DNA of 64,000 nucleotides from Photorhabdus noenieputensis (GTDB lineage: Bacteria; Pseudomonadota; Gammaproteobacteria; Enterobacterales; Enterobacteriaceae): positions 124,001 to 188,000 of the forward strand of contig NZ_RCWC01000003.1 in assembly GCF_018448935.1 (NCBI RefSeq), given 5' to 3'. A program made the translations under genes and the position numbers. Positions 1-9,975 of this stretch are shown here, piece by piece (the stretch's first letter is position 1; each line of letters starts with the position of its first letter). Under the pieces are notes generated by a model. It was given only the letters and a program-made list of their open reading frames with translations, did no database searches and was not told the origin of the DNA.

Positions 1-1164
1 CATCTACAAAAAGGTGAACATTCCGCGAATACCGGAACAGGCATAGATAGCCATTCTTTAATGCAACCTTTAGGCGTTTGTGTCGGCATTACTCCTTTCA
101 ACTTTCCGGCAATGGTTCCTATGTGGATGTTTCCTATCGCATTAGCGACAGGGAATACTTTTGTATTGAAGCCTTCAGAAAAAGATCCTTCTCTCGCGAT
201 TGAATTAGCATTACTGCTTAAACAATCCGGTTTACCCGATGGCGTATTTAATGTTGTCAACGGCGATAAAGAAGCTGTTGACGCACTACTAACAGATCCA
301 CGGGTACAAGCTGTCAGCTTTGTTGGTTCGACTCCTATCGCTGAGTATATCTACACTACCGCCTCAGCTCACGGGAAACGCTGTCAGGCCCTCGGTGGTG
401 CAAAAAATCACTGTATTCTGATGCCAGATGCCGACCTTGATATGGCTAGCAATGCTATTACAGGTGCGGCTTTTGGCGCAGCCGGTGAACGTTGCATGGC
501 ACTGTCTGTTGTATTGGCGGTTGGGGATGAAACAGCAGATGCGCTGATTGAAAAATTACGTCAACAGATCAGCAAAATATCTGTCGGTCCCGGTATTGTC
601 GCAACTAAAGAAAACGATATGGGGCCAGTTATCTCTGCCCAACACCAAGCTAAAATCTGTGATTACATCGATAGTGGCGAAAAACAGGGGGCTAGCCTGT
701 TAATTGATGGCCGTCAACTCAAGGTTCCGGGTTATGAAAATGGCTATTTTATTGGCCCGACGCTATTTGATAACGTCACGCCAGAGATGAAAATCTATCA
801 AGAAGAGATCTTCGGTCCCGTTCTGTCAATTGTTCGTGTACCCGATTATGCCACCGCGCTAACATTAATTAACTGCCATCAATATGGTAATGGTACCGCG
901 ATATTCACCCGCGACGGAGAAACAGCTCGCCAATTTAGCGAAGATGTACAAACGGGTATGGTAGGCATCAATATCCCCATTCCGGTACCAATGGCCTTCC
1001 ACAGCTTCGGCGGCTGGAAACGCTCAATTTTTGGTCCACTTAACGTTCACGGTAATGATGGCGTGCGCTTCTACACTCGCATGAAAACCGTTACCAGCCG
1101 TTGGCCAGCAAGTATCAGGTTAGAACATCATTCCAGTAGTTTTGTGATGCCAACAATGGAATAA
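1..1164 (+). CDS. iolA: Methylmalonate-semialdehyde dehydrogenase (acylating), 5'-partial
   Basis: This NAD- and CoA-dependent aldehyde dehydrogenase converts malonate semialdehyde to acetyl-CoA, the last step of myo-inositol catabolism; the family (MmsA/IolA) also uses methylmalonate semialdehyde. The reading frame is open from base 1, so the start lies outside the window and roughly 110 residues are missing from a family of about 500. The GGAKNH segment and the catalytic Cys in GERCMA (codon 493-495) are visible. It ends one base before the short leader of iolD and begins the visible inositol cluster. An MmsA of valine metabolism has the same fold, but the neighbours argue for IolA. Confidence 0.93.
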   Translation, partial: HLQKGEHSANTGTGIDSHSLMQPLGVCVGITPFNFPAMVPMWMFPIALATGNTFVLKPSEKDPSLAIELALLLKQSGLPDGVFNVVNGDKEAVDALLTDPRVQAVSFVGSTPIAEYIYTTASAHGKRCQALGGAKNHCILMPDADLDMASNAITGAAFGAAGERCMALSVVLAVGDETADALIEKLRQQISKISVGPGIVATKENDMGPVISAQHQAKICDYIDSGEKQGASLLIDGRQLKVPGYENGYFIGPTLFDNVTPEMKIYQEEIFGPVLSIVRVPDYATALTLINCHQYGNGTAIFTRDGETARQFSEDVQTGMVGINIPIPVPMAFHSFGGWKRSIFGPLNVHGNDGVRFYTRMKTVTSRWPASIRLEHHSSSFVMPTME

Positions 1165-1180
1165 GATGGAGTTCTGTAAT

Positions 1181-3115
1181 ATGAGCAAATCAACAATGAC
1201 AACGGCTCAAGCATTGGTGAAGTTCTTGAACCAGCAATATGTGGAAGCAGACGGAGAACAATATCCATTTATCAGAGGAATCTTTACCATTTTTGGTCAC
1301 GGTAATGTTGTTGGATTAGGGCAAGCGCTGGAGCAAGATCCCGGTCACTTAACCGTTTACCAAGGATACAATGAACAAGGTATGGCCCATATCGCCACAG
1401 GTTTTGCTAAACAGAAAAAACGCAAACAGATTTTTGCCGTCACCTCCTCTGTTGGCCCTGGCTCCGCCAATATGGTAACCGCTGCGGCAACTGCCACAGC
1501 CAATCGCCTTCCTCTGCTGTTATTACCCGGAGATCTCTTCGCCTGCCGTCAGCCTGATCCAGTCTTACAACAGGTTGAACAGTTCCATGACTATACTATC
1601 AGCACCAATGACTGTTTCCGCCCTGTTTCTCGTTACTGGGATCGTATCTCCAGACCAGAACAACTAATGAGCGCTATGATTAATGCGATGCGAGTTCTAA
1701 CCGATCCTGCGGATACCGGTACCGTCACAATCTGTTTGCCACAAGATGTTCAAGGCGAGATTTGGGATTTTCCTGACTATTTCTTTCAAAAAAGAATTCA
1801 CCGCATTGAACGCCGCCCTGCTTCTATCGCCATGATTAACGATGCCGTGGGACTCATAAGCCGCAAGAAAAAACCTTTGCTTATCTGCGGTGGCGGGGTG
1901 CGTTATTCAGAAGCACATGACGCTTTCCGTCAGTTTGCAGAACACTTCAATATTCCTTTTGCTGAAACACAGGCAGGTAAAAGTGCTGTAATTGCCGAAC
2001 ACCCCCTTAATTGTGGTGGTTTAGGCACAACCGGCTGTCTTGCTGCCAATCTGATAGCCAAAGAAGCCGATTTGATTATTGGCGTTGGCACCCGGTTTAC
2101 TGATTTCACCACTGCATCCAAATCGCTATTTCAACATCCAGAAGTTGAATTTCTTACTATCAACGTCGCGGAATTCGACGCCTGTAAACTGGATGCAATC
2201 CCCGTTGTATCAGACGCCCAAGCAGGGTTAAACGCTATTGCAAAGCAGCTTACTCAATTGCATTATCGCAGTGGTTATCAAAATGAGATTCATCAGGCGC
2301 GAGAGGCATGGAGAAAAGAGTTAAATCGTCTGTTCGAAATTGAGTATCAGGAGGATTTCACACCAGAAATTCCCGGTCATCTTGATGATAAATTGGAAGA
2401 GTACAGCCAGACATTACAAACCCGCCTGACACAAACCAGAATATTGGGATTATTAGACAAATATCTTGAGCCCGAAGCGATTATTGTTGGTGCATCAGGT
2501 TCCCTTCCTGGCGATTTACAGCGATTATGGCAACCCAAACAACCGGATACCTATCATCTTGAGTATGGCTATTCCTGTATGGGCTATGAGATAGCCGCTG
2601 CTATTGGTGCTAAACTAGCCTGCCCCAACCAACCGGTTTATGCCATAGTCGGTGATGGTGCTTATATGATGCTGCATTCTGAACTGCAAACCGCAGTACA
2701 GGAAAATATCAAGATCACCGTGTTGCTATTTGATAACGCGGGATTTGGCTGTATCAATAATTTGCAAATGAGCCAAGGGATGGGCAGTTTCGGAACAGAA
2801 AATCGTTACCGGAACCCAGAAAGTGGCAACATGGATGGCAAACTGATTAAAGTCGACTTCGCCAAAAATGCAGAAAGCTACGGCTGCAAAAGTTACCGAG
2901 TCCACAATAAGCAACAACTGCTTTATGCGTTACAAGAAGCCCAAAAACTGACTGTACCAGTACTCATAGATATCAAAGTGTTACCTAAAACAATGACGCA
3001 TGATTATGAATCTTGGTGGCGAGTAGGCACAGCACAGGTAGCCAAAAATCCAGCTATAGAATCTGCTGCAAAGAAAATAAAGGAGATGGTTGCAACCAAA
3101 ACACGCCAATATTAA
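1181..3115 (+). CDS. iolD: 3D-(3,5/4)-trihydroxycyclohexane-1,2-dione acylhydrolase
   Basis: IolD is a thiamine-diphosphate enzyme that opens the cyclohexane ring of the inositol-derived dione to give 5-deoxy-glucuronate. The 644-residue product has the layout of the ThDP family: an N-terminal pyrimidine-binding domain, a central domain, and a C-terminal domain with the GDGAYMM segment and a downstream Asn (DNAGFG) expected for ThDP-Mg binding. The start at 1181 is preferred over an in-frame ATG at 1166 because AAGATGGAG at 1163-1171 is a ribosome-binding site at the right distance. It follows iolA by 16 bases, so the two are probably co-transcribed, and a terminator-like hairpin follows. Confidence 0.95.
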   Translation: MSKSTMTTAQALVKFLNQQYVEADGEQYPFIRGIFTIFGHGNVVGLGQALEQDPGHLTVYQGYNEQGMAHIATGFAKQKKRKQIFAVTSSVGPGSANMVTAAATATANRLPLLLLPGDLFACRQPDPVLQQVEQFHDYTISTNDCFRPVSRYWDRISRPEQLMSAMINAMRVLTDPADTGTVTICLPQDVQGEIWDFPDYFFQKRIHRIERRPASIAMINDAVGLISRKKKPLLICGGGVRYSEAHDAFRQFAEHFNIPFAETQAGKSAVIAEHPLNCGGLGTTGCLAANLIAKEADLIIGVGTRFTDFTTASKSLFQHPEVEFLTINVAEFDACKLDAIPVVSDAQAGLNAIAKQLTQLHYRSGYQNEIHQAREAWRKELNRLFEIEYQEDFTPEIPGHLDDKLEEYSQTLQTRLTQTRILGLLDKYLEPEAIIVGASGSLPGDLQRLWQPKQPDTYHLEYGYSCMGYEIAAAIGAKLACPNQPVYAIVGDGAYMMLHSELQTAVQENIKITVLLFDNAGFGCINNLQMSQGMGSFGTENRYRNPESGNMDGKLIKVDFAKNAESYGCKSYRVHNKQQLLYALQEAQKLTVPVLIDIKVLPKTMTHDYESWWRVGTAQVAKNPAIESAAKKIKEMVATKTRQY

Positions 3116-3120
3116 AAAGT

Positions 3121-3150
3121 GATGGCCTGTAAGACAGCAGGCCATTTTCC
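3121..3150 (+). terminator. Probable terminator after iolD
   Basis: An 8-bp perfect inverted repeat (ATGGCCTG at 3122-3129, CAGGCCAT at 3138-3145) has an 8-nt loop and runs into TTTCCCTT. It lies just after the iolD stop and would end an iolA-iolD transcript. The T-tract is short, so termination may be partial. Confidence 0.6.
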
Positions 3151-3477
3151 CTTCTCTAATCATTTTAATGCTATTTTTGAAATTCTTATTCCAAAAACGA
3201 ATTTCTTTTCTCTCCTTTCAATCCCTATGACCAAGTGTAGTAACTACTTAGTTGAATGCACTTTATAATTTGTTTTTAAAAGATAAATATCCAAATTCAT
3301 CCAGCAGCAATCTTACTTTACGTGATCTAATTAACACAAATTTAATATTGTTATTAACAAAATGCTACGCCGCACTCAAAAATATAATTTCCAAATATTT
3401 AAAAATTGAAATAAATATTCTATTTGATATATTTTAAAGTATCTCATCAGCAGATACCCAGGTATCAAGGAGCATCC
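3151..3477. other. AT-rich intergenic region iolD-iolG
   Basis: This stretch of about 330 bases probably holds the iolG promoter. No convincing gene was seen. A GAAA-N6-TTCC sequence near 3180 is only a partial match to the GGAA-N6-TTCC motif seen further down the cluster. Confidence 0.4.
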
Positions 3478-4464
3478 ATGTTCAACATTGCACTATTTGG
3501 CGCAGGACGAATTGGACAAGTACACGCAGTGAATATCACTCATCATAAAGAAACTTCTCTTTATTCCGTTGTCGATCCACATCAGAAAAATGCTGAACTT
3601 TTAGTACAGAAATACCAAACAAAAAGACAAACTATTGAACAGGCAATGTCTGACCCTGAAATAGATGGTGTTCTTATCGCCTCAGCAACAGATACTCATG
3701 CAGACCTGATCGAACTCGCAGCAAAACATCATAAAAAAATCTTCTGTGAAAAACCGGTTCATCTTGATATTGAACGTGTTCGTCATTGCCTTGCAACTGT
3801 TAAACAGTATCAGGTTCCCTTATTCGTTGGCTTTAACCGTCGTTACGATCCGCAATTTCGCCGAGTAAAAACACTATTTGACGCTGGCGCGATAGGAAAA
3901 GCCGAATCTCTGCTGATTATTTCCCGTGATCCCTCTCCTCCTTCTGCTGAATATGTCAAAGTTTCTGGTGGTATGTTCCGGGATATGACAATACATGACT
4001 TCGATATGGCACGTTTCATTATCGGTGAGGAACCCTACTCAATCTACGCCCAAGGCAGTAATCTGGTTGATCCAGCAATTGGGCAAGCGGGTGATATTGA
4101 CACCGCCTTTATCATTATGAAATTCCCATCAGGGGCAATGGCAACCATTACCAATAGCCGTCGTTCCGGGTACGGCTATGACCAACGGATTGAATTGCAT
4201 GGTGAAAAAGGGCTACTTAGCGCTGGCAACATTAAAGAAAACAGTGTTGAACTCTGGGAAAACAGCGGTTGTTTAACAGCCAAACCAGAGCATTTCTTCC
4301 TGCAACGTTACCGGGAAGCCTACATTGCTGAATGGGATCATTTTGTCGATGTCATGGCTGGTCGCGCCACACCAGAATGTAGTGGCGCTGATGGCGAACA
4401 GGCACTTTATCTGGCTGATAAAGCTCTCGAATCCCTACATTCAGGTAAAGAAATCAGATTATAA
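3478..4464 (+). CDS. iolG: Inositol 2-dehydrogenase, Gfo/Idh/MocA family
   Basis: This is an NAD-dependent dehydrogenase that oxidises myo-inositol to scyllo-inosose, the entry step of the pathway. The 328-residue product has an N-terminal Rossmann fold (GAGRIGQVHA, residues 8-17), the family EKP motif (FCEKPVHLD), and a C-terminal substrate domain with HDFDMARF. The start at 3478 was chosen over one at 3424 because AAGGAG lies about 8 bases upstream and the Rossmann strand begins at once. It is the first of two Gfo/Idh/MocA genes here. Exact substrate (myo-, scyllo- or chiro-inositol) cannot be told from sequence. Confidence 0.88.
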   Translation: MFNIALFGAGRIGQVHAVNITHHKETSLYSVVDPHQKNAELLVQKYQTKRQTIEQAMSDPEIDGVLIASATDTHADLIELAAKHHKKIFCEKPVHLDIERVRHCLATVKQYQVPLFVGFNRRYDPQFRRVKTLFDAGAIGKAESLLIISRDPSPPSAEYVKVSGGMFRDMTIHDFDMARFIIGEEPYSIYAQGSNLVDPAIGQAGDIDTAFIIMKFPSGAMATITNSRRSGYGYDQRIELHGEKGLLSAGNIKENSVELWENSGCLTAKPEHFFLQRYREAYIAEWDHFVDVMAGRATPECSGADGEQALYLADKALESLHSGKEIRL

Positions 4465-4511
4465 AACAGGCCTACATCTCTAACTGACTCACATTTATTT
4501 TCACCCTAAAA

Positions 4512-4533
4512 ACGGGAAAGGCGGCTTTCCCGT
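4512..4533 (+). other. Stable intergenic hairpin iolG-symporter
   Basis: A 9-bp perfect inverted repeat (ACGGGAAAG / CTTTCCCGT) with a 4-nt loop lies between iolG and the symporter gene. No T-tract follows, so it may protect mRNA ends or adjust expression inside the operon instead of terminating. Confidence 0.45.
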
Positions 4534-4579
4534 CAGCATATTGCTGCCTGAAAACAGTCAATCAGGCTTGGAGGATAGT

Positions 4580-6280
4580 ATGTTAGCTTTTCTCTCATTT
4601 ATTGGTTTTACCCTATTAGTAGCAGGCTTCGCTTATTACAAAACCCATAATGCCCGTCTGACAGAATCCACAGAAGGCTATTTTCTTGGCGGGCGATCTC
4701 TCACCGGTGTTTATATTGGTAGCTCTATGTTATTAATGAACCTGTCCACAGAGCATTTAATCGGTTTAAATGGATTAGCATTCCGAACCGGATTTATCGT
4801 TATGGCTTGGGAGGTGATAGCTGCCGTGACAATTGTTCTATTTGCTATTTATTTTCTGCCTAAATATCTGAAACTTGGTATTTCAACCATCCCAGAATAT
4901 CTTGAACGCCGATTTGATAAAAATACGCTGCTTATTACCTCAATTCTTTTCCTGGCTATGTATATTATTTCACTACTCCCCATTGTGCTATATACCGGTG
5001 CAATTGCATTGGAAAGTCTATTCCAAGTTTCCAATGTATTCAGTATTGATAAAACTACAGCGCTATGGGTTATGGTTTGGGGTGTTGGTGGATTAGGTGC
5101 GGTCTATGCCATCTTTGGCGGTATTAAAGCCATTGCCGCCGCGGATACCATTAACGGCATTGGCTTAATCGTTGGCGGGTTAATGGTAACTATTTTTGCC
5201 CTACTCTATGTTGGTAATGGCAACGCCTGGCAAGGATTAGTTGAAGTTTATCAATCTAATCCTGATAAATTTAACTCCATCGGCAGTGAAGATTCTCTGG
5301 TTCCTTTCTCCACGCTATTTACCGGCCTAATTGTTTCCAATATGTTTTTTTGGTGTACCAATCAATCCATTGTTCAAAAAGCCCTTGGCGCAAAAAATCT
5401 AGCCGAAGGACAAAAAGGCGTTATGTTGTGTGCTTTACTTAAACTCATTATGCCGTCTATTATTATTCTACCCGGCATTATTGCTTTCCATATTTTCAAA
5501 GGACAAATAGATAATCCAGATAACGCCTATCCAGAATTAGTCCATTTAATTCTACCGGAAGTATTGGTTGGTTTCTTTGCCGCTGTGGTCGTTGGCGCTG
5601 TATTTTCCACATTCAGCGGAGGACTTAATTCATCTGTGACTCTGTTTATCGTCAATATTTATAAACAGCGAATCAACCAAAATGCCACCGAAACTCAAAC
5701 AGTCGCTATGAGTAAATATCTGGGGATCGGGTTAGCGTTAATCACGATGATCGTCGCACCGTTAGTCGCTAATGCACCGGATGGTCTGTTCTATCTCATT
5801 CAACAATTACAGGGGATTTTTAACGCCCCCATTCTCAGTGTGGTATTAGTCGGTCTGATGACTAAACGAGTACCGCCTATTGCTGCTAAACTTGGCCTAT
5901 TATTCGGTATGTCTGCCTATATTATCTGTAATTTCATTTTAAAAATTAACCTGCACTTTTTTCACTTGGTTGGCATTTTATTCGTTCTCAATGTTATTTT
6001 CATGCTGGCTATTGGCTACTTTTTTCCAACTAAACCATTTGAAGATGTCTATACCGAACAAGTAAATATTACACCGTGGTCTATGGTGAAACCGGTTGCA
6101 TGGTTAATTACATTATGTTCAATTTCGATATACATATTTCTCGCACATAATGTTCCCAAGGTAATTATGATTATTTATTACCTGTTTGCTGCATTAATAC
6201 TATTTTATGCGCTATACCAGATAGGTAAGACGCTATTCAGGAAGCTTGTGATAAATAGTACACCGCAAAAAACCGAATAA
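4580..6280 (+). CDS. Sodium:solute symporter (SLC5/SSS family), probable inositol uptake
   Basis: This is a 566-residue inner-membrane protein with about 14 hydrophobic segments. It resembles the sodium/solute symporter family: the N-terminal helix is followed by TEGYFLGGRSL, as in SSS proteins such as YidK and vSGLT. A sodium-coupled inositol importer is inferred from its place between two inositol dehydrogenase genes. The start at 4580 is preferred over 4541 because GGAGG sits about 5 bases upstream and the first helix then begins at once. No ABC-type inositol importer is visible in the window, so this is the most likely uptake route. Confidence 0.85.
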   Translation: MLAFLSFIGFTLLVAGFAYYKTHNARLTESTEGYFLGGRSLTGVYIGSSMLLMNLSTEHLIGLNGLAFRTGFIVMAWEVIAAVTIVLFAIYFLPKYLKLGISTIPEYLERRFDKNTLLITSILFLAMYIISLLPIVLYTGAIALESLFQVSNVFSIDKTTALWVMVWGVGGLGAVYAIFGGIKAIAAADTINGIGLIVGGLMVTIFALLYVGNGNAWQGLVEVYQSNPDKFNSIGSEDSLVPFSTLFTGLIVSNMFFWCTNQSIVQKALGAKNLAEGQKGVMLCALLKLIMPSIIILPGIIAFHIFKGQIDNPDNAYPELVHLILPEVLVGFFAAVVVGAVFSTFSGGLNSSVTLFIVNIYKQRINQNATETQTVAMSKYLGIGLALITMIVAPLVANAPDGLFYLIQQLQGIFNAPILSVVLVGLMTKRVPPIAAKLGLLFGMSAYIICNFILKINLHFFHLVGILFVLNVIFMLAIGYFFPTKPFEDVYTEQVNITPWSMVKPVAWLITLCSISIYIFLAHNVPKVIMIIYYLFAALILFYALYQIGKTLFRKLVINSTPQKTE

Positions 6281-6332
6281 AGATAACTAACTGATTTTAT
6301 TATTCCAACATTATTATCAGCATAACCCACTA

Positions 6333-6395
6333 CCAGGATTTCCCTACATCCTATATTCGAAAGAGGAAATCCTGGGGAGTATAGCGACTCCTTTT
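6333..6395 (+). terminator. Inverted repeats and terminator-like hairpin after symporter gene
   Basis: There is a perfect 11-bp inverted repeat (CCAGGATTTCC at 6333-6343, GGAAATCCTGG at 6365-6375). It is followed directly by a second hairpin (GGAGT/ACTCC, 6376-6391) and TTTT. Together they probably end the upstream transcript. Confidence 0.55.
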
Positions 6396-6432
6396 GCTAA
6401 CTACCACATTCCATATATACCAAGCCATAAAT

Positions 6433-6446
6433 GGAACAAAAATTCC
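6433..6446 (+). promoter_or_regulatory. Candidate IolR operator 1 (GGAA-N6-TTCC)
   Basis: The sequence GGAACAAAAATTCC is an exact GGAA-N6-TTCC palindrome, flanked by T and A to give TGGAA...TTCCA. As I recall, GGAA-N6-TTCC is the motif reported for the RpiR-type inositol repressor IolR in Sinorhizobium; its use here is inferred from position in the iol cluster. No iolR gene is in the window. Confidence 0.45.
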
Positions 6447-6584
6447 AATATTCTATTTTTTCTGTTCTTATCTCTGAATAGTACCTAACTTATTAGCAAA
6501 TTAACCCTATATAACGCGACGTTAGCTAAAAAATTCCTTAGCAGATCACACCTTGAAATTAATATTTTCATTTAAGTTGAAAAT

Positions 6585-6599
6585 GGAACAAATGTTTCC
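6585..6599 (+). promoter_or_regulatory. Candidate IolR operator 2 (GGAA-N7-TTCC)
   Basis: GGAACAAATGTTTCC shares its left half with the site 150 bases upstream but has one extra central base. A second palindrome, TTTTCA-N7-TGAAAA (6565-6583), lies directly upstream. Both sit about 100 bases before the chosen start of the second iolG-like gene, where an operator would act. Confidence 0.4.
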
Positions 6600-6695
6600 T
6601 ATAACAGGTATATGACAACAACCAAGGTTAACTGGCAAACACTATTGACTACAACAACAAACGACCAATCCGCTTTTATTCGGAGAAACAGCTAT

Positions 6696-7829
6696 ATGGA
6701 AGAGATTCGTATCGGCCTAATCGGTACCGGTTACATCGGACGCACGCATGCCATTGCTTACGCACAAGCACCTACGGTTTTCCCTCTGGCAGGCAAACTA
6801 GTTTGTGAAATGGTAGCGGAAGTTTCTGCCGAACTCGCCGCAAAACGGTCTAAAAAATTAGGTTTCCGGCGCTTTACTGACAATTGGCGCGAATTAGTAT
6901 CAGATCCCGATATTCATGTTGTTGATATCTGCTCACCAAATTTCCTGCATAAAGAGATGGCTCTCGAAGCGATCAAACATGGCAAACATGTTTATTGTGA
7001 AAAACCACTGGCACTCAACTCAACTGATGCAAAATTAATGGTCGAAGCCGCCAGAAAAGCCGGAGTGAAAACATTAGTCGGTTTTAATTACATAAAAAAC
7101 CCTACCGCACAACTGGCTAAAGAGATCATTTCGAATGGCGAAATTGGTGAGGTCATTCACTTCTACGGCACTCATAACGAAGATTATATGGCTGATCCAC
7201 TCACCCCTATTCACTGGCACTGTTTCAAAGATAAAGCTGGATTAGGCGCATTAGGCGATCTTGCTGCTCATATCATCAATATGGCGCAGTACCTGGTTGG
7301 TGATATCCAAACTGTTTGCGCAGACATGGCCACTATTATCAAACAACGCCCGGAAAAAACCGGTTCTGGCATTATGGTTGCCGTAGAAAACGAAGATCAA
7401 GCACATGCTATGGTACGTTTCAACAGCGGAGCAATGGGTATTATTGAAACCTCCCGTATTGCTTGCGGTCGCAAAATGGGTTTGGGCTACACCATTACAG
7501 GAACAAAAGGCGCTTTGAGCTTCACACAAGAAAGAATGGCCGAACTAAAACTTTACCGTCACGATGAACCGGCAAACCGCCAAGGCTTTAAAACTATTCT
7601 TATTGGACCGGAACATCCTGACTATGCACCATTCTGTCATGGTGCAGGTCACGGCATCGGCTTCAATGATCAAAAAGCCGTGGAAATCAGAGACTTGATT
7701 AATGGCATCACCAGCAATAAAGAGATATGGCCAGATTTCACCGAAGGATGGAAAGTCTCACGTATTCTGGATGCCATTGCTCGCTCTTATCAAGAGCAAC
7801 GTTGGGTGAATATCACTGAAATTAATTAA
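6696..7829 (+). CDS. Gfo/Idh/MocA oxidoreductase, second inositol dehydrogenase-like
   Basis: This 377-residue NAD(P)-dependent oxidoreductase has a Rossmann motif (LIGTGYIGRTHA), the EKP motif (YCEKPLALN) and a long C-terminal domain with LGDLAAHIINM. It is longer than the first iolG product and only distantly similar. It may oxidise another inositol isomer or interconvert scyllo-inosose and scyllo-inositol, as IolW/IolX-type enzymes do; that assignment is an inference. The start at 6696 is preferred over 6612 because a CGGAGA site precedes it and the upstream 28 codons are low-complexity Thr/Asn. Candidate IolR sites lie upstream and iolC follows after 75 bases. Confidence 0.8.
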   Translation: MEEIRIGLIGTGYIGRTHAIAYAQAPTVFPLAGKLVCEMVAEVSAELAAKRSKKLGFRRFTDNWRELVSDPDIHVVDICSPNFLHKEMALEAIKHGKHVYCEKPLALNSTDAKLMVEAARKAGVKTLVGFNYIKNPTAQLAKEIISNGEIGEVIHFYGTHNEDYMADPLTPIHWHCFKDKAGLGALGDLAAHIINMAQYLVGDIQTVCADMATIIKQRPEKTGSGIMVAVENEDQAHAMVRFNSGAMGIIETSRIACGRKMGLGYTITGTKGALSFTQERMAELKLYRHDEPANRQGFKTILIGPEHPDYAPFCHGAGHGIGFNDQKAVEIRDLINGITSNKEIWPDFTEGWKVSRILDAIARSYQEQRWVNITEIN

Positions 7830-7904
7830 TCCCTCTTATCAAGGCTCCACTGTCGGAGCTCGTCATAGCAATACTTGATGCTGGTACTTATAAGGAATTG
7901 TTCA

Positions 7905-9809
7905 ATGGAGCAGCAAAAAAAATTTGATGTCATCTGCATGGGACGAATCGCCGTTGACCTTTACGGCCAACAAATCGGAGCACGTCTGGAAGACATGGGA
8001 AGTTTTGCAAAATATCTTGGGGGTTCTTCCGGTAATGTTGCCTACGGTACCGCTCGGCAGGGGCTTAAATCCTCCATGCTAGCCAGAGTCGGTGATGAGC
8101 ATATGGGACGTTTCCTTAGGGAAGAGTTGCAAAGTGTTGGTTGTGATACCAGCCATCTAACCATTGATAAAGAACGCCTTACGGCACTGGTGCTGCTAGG
8201 AATCAAAGATAAAACAACGTTTCCCCTGATCTTCTATCGTGATAACTGCGCCGATATGGCAATTACCCGTGATGATTTTAGTGAAGAATACATTGCATCG
8301 TCCCGTTGTCTGGCGATCACCGGTACACATCTTTCCCATCCCAGAACCCGCGATGCCGTGCTGACGGCCCTCAATTACGCTCGCCGTAATCGTGTGAAAA
8401 CGGTCATAGATATTGATTATCGCCCGGTACTTTGGGGGTTAACTTCTCTGGGAGATGGTGAAACACGTTATATCGTATCAGAACAGGTAACAGCTCAGTT
8501 ACAGGAAGTATTATCACTATTTGACCTCATTGTCGGCACAGAAGAAGAGTTCCATATTGCCGGTGGTTCCACAGAGACTATCGAAGCACTACACAACATT
8601 CGTAAACTTACGTCTGCTGTATTGGTTTGCAAACGGGGATCACGGGGATGCTCTGTCTTTACCGATGAAATCCCTAACGATTTGGATGATGGCATTACCA
8701 TACAGGGTGTTCCTGTCGATGTGCTTAACGTACTCGGTGCAGGGGATGCTTTTATGTCCGGCTTATTACGCGGTTATCTTAATAACGAAGATTGGGAAAA
8801 AGCCTGTACCTACGCTAATGCTTGTGGCGCATTAGTCGTTTCTCGTCATGGGTGCGCACCGGCAATGCCAGATAAAACAGAGCTTGATAACTACCTATCA
8901 CGCGCCAATCAAATACTACGCCCTGATTTGGATGAAACACTTAATCACCTCCATCGCATCAGCGCCCGTAAAAATCAATGGGACGAACTGTGCGTCATGG
9001 CATTTGATCACCGTATTCAATTTATCGAATTAGCCCGACAAGCAAATGCCAGCATCAAACGTATCTCATCATTAAAACAACTTCTATTGCGCGCCAGCCG
9101 AGAAGTTGCCACAGAAGCCGGGTTACAAGGAAAAATAGGTCTGTTATGTGACAGCACATTTGGTCAGGATGTTTTAAACGAAATTACCGGTCAAGGTTGG
9201 TGGATAGGCCGCCCAATTGAGCTACCCGGCTCTCGCCCGCTTTGTCTGGAACACGGTAACATCGGTTCCCAACTTATTGACTGGCCACTGGAACACATCG
9301 TCAAATGCCTGGTGTTTTTCCATCCAGAAGATGCTCATCCACTCCGCCTGGAGCAAGAGAGAAAAATTCGGGAGATTTATGCCGCATGCTGTAAATCTGG
9401 TCACGAACTTTTACTGGAAGTGATTCTGCCTGCGGGAATGAAACACTCAGATGAGTTCTATATTCGCGCACTTAGACGATTTTATAACCTTGGAGTTAAA
9501 CCGGATTGGTGGAAACTCCCACCTCTCAGTTCTGAAAGTTGGGACAACATTAACTATCTCATCCAGCAGCGAGACCCCTATTGCCGTGGCGTCGTTATTC
9601 TTGGTCTCGATGCTTCACAAGAAGAGCTGGAAATAGGCTTTAATGCCGTAGCCGGCAAATCTATCGTCAAAGGTTTTGCTGTCGGAAGAACCCTATTTGG
9701 TCAACCATCCCTAAAATGGCTAAAAAACGAGATTGATGATAACCGTTTGATCCAGAAAATAAAAACCAACTATCACAACCTGATTAGCCTATGGCGTCAG
9801 CGCGGATAG
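7905..9809 (+). CDS. iolC: Bifunctional 5-dehydro-2-deoxygluconokinase with DUF2090 aldolase-like domain
   Basis: The 634-residue protein joins two domains. Residues 1 to about 335 are a PfkB-family sugar kinase, with the ATP/anion-hole motif LNVLGAGDAF near residue 275. They phosphorylate 5-dehydro-2-deoxy-D-gluconate. Residues from about 355 on match the DUF2090 domain (MAFDHRIQF), a class I aldolase-like fold thought to supply the IolJ step that splits the phosphorylated product to malonate semialdehyde and dihydroxyacetone phosphate. No separate iolJ is visible, which supports the fusion doing both steps. The start at 7905 follows AAGGA. The fusion form is common in proteobacteria. Confidence 0.9.
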   Translation: MEQQKKFDVICMGRIAVDLYGQQIGARLEDMGSFAKYLGGSSGNVAYGTARQGLKSSMLARVGDEHMGRFLREELQSVGCDTSHLTIDKERLTALVLLGIKDKTTFPLIFYRDNCADMAITRDDFSEEYIASSRCLAITGTHLSHPRTRDAVLTALNYARRNRVKTVIDIDYRPVLWGLTSLGDGETRYIVSEQVTAQLQEVLSLFDLIVGTEEEFHIAGGSTETIEALHNIRKLTSAVLVCKRGSRGCSVFTDEIPNDLDDGITIQGVPVDVLNVLGAGDAFMSGLLRGYLNNEDWEKACTYANACGALVVSRHGCAPAMPDKTELDNYLSRANQILRPDLDETLNHLHRISARKNQWDELCVMAFDHRIQFIELARQANASIKRISSLKQLLLRASREVATEAGLQGKIGLLCDSTFGQDVLNEITGQGWWIGRPIELPGSRPLCLEHGNIGSQLIDWPLEHIVKCLVFFHPEDAHPLRLEQERKIREIYAACCKSGHELLLEVILPAGMKHSDEFYIRALRRFYNLGVKPDWWKLPPLSSESWDNINYLIQQRDPYCRGVVILGLDASQEELEIGFNAVAGKSIVKGFAVGRTLFGQPSLKWLKNEIDDNRLIQKIKTNYHNLISLWRQRG

Positions 9810-9820
9810 CAACATTAAGA

Positions 9821-9945
9821 TACCCTATGGATTTCAAGATGCATCGCGACGGCAAGGGAGTGAATCCCCGGGAGCATAGCAAACTATGTGACCGGGGTGA
9901 GCGAGTGCGGCCAACAAAGAGGCAACTTGAAAGATGACGGGTATA
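9821..9945 (+). repeat. ERIC element, copy 1
   Basis: This is a full-length ERIC (intergenic repeat unit) of about 125 bp. It has TACCCTATGGATTTCAAG at one end, a GTGAATCCCCGGGAG core, the facing GACCGGGGTGAGCG, and GACGGGTATA at the other end. It sits between iolC and iolE, and its imperfect palindrome would fold in the iol mRNA. Copies also occur at 52953-53050 (truncated), 58213-58341 and 58808-58935. Confidence 0.93.
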
Positions 9946-9975
9946 AAGTTATTTTATTCAACTAGGAGCACCATC

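Noticed and set aside
3252-3437. 61-residue open frame upstream of iolG
   Set aside because: Low-complexity AT-rich composition with no ribosome-binding site; it overlaps the probable promoter region.
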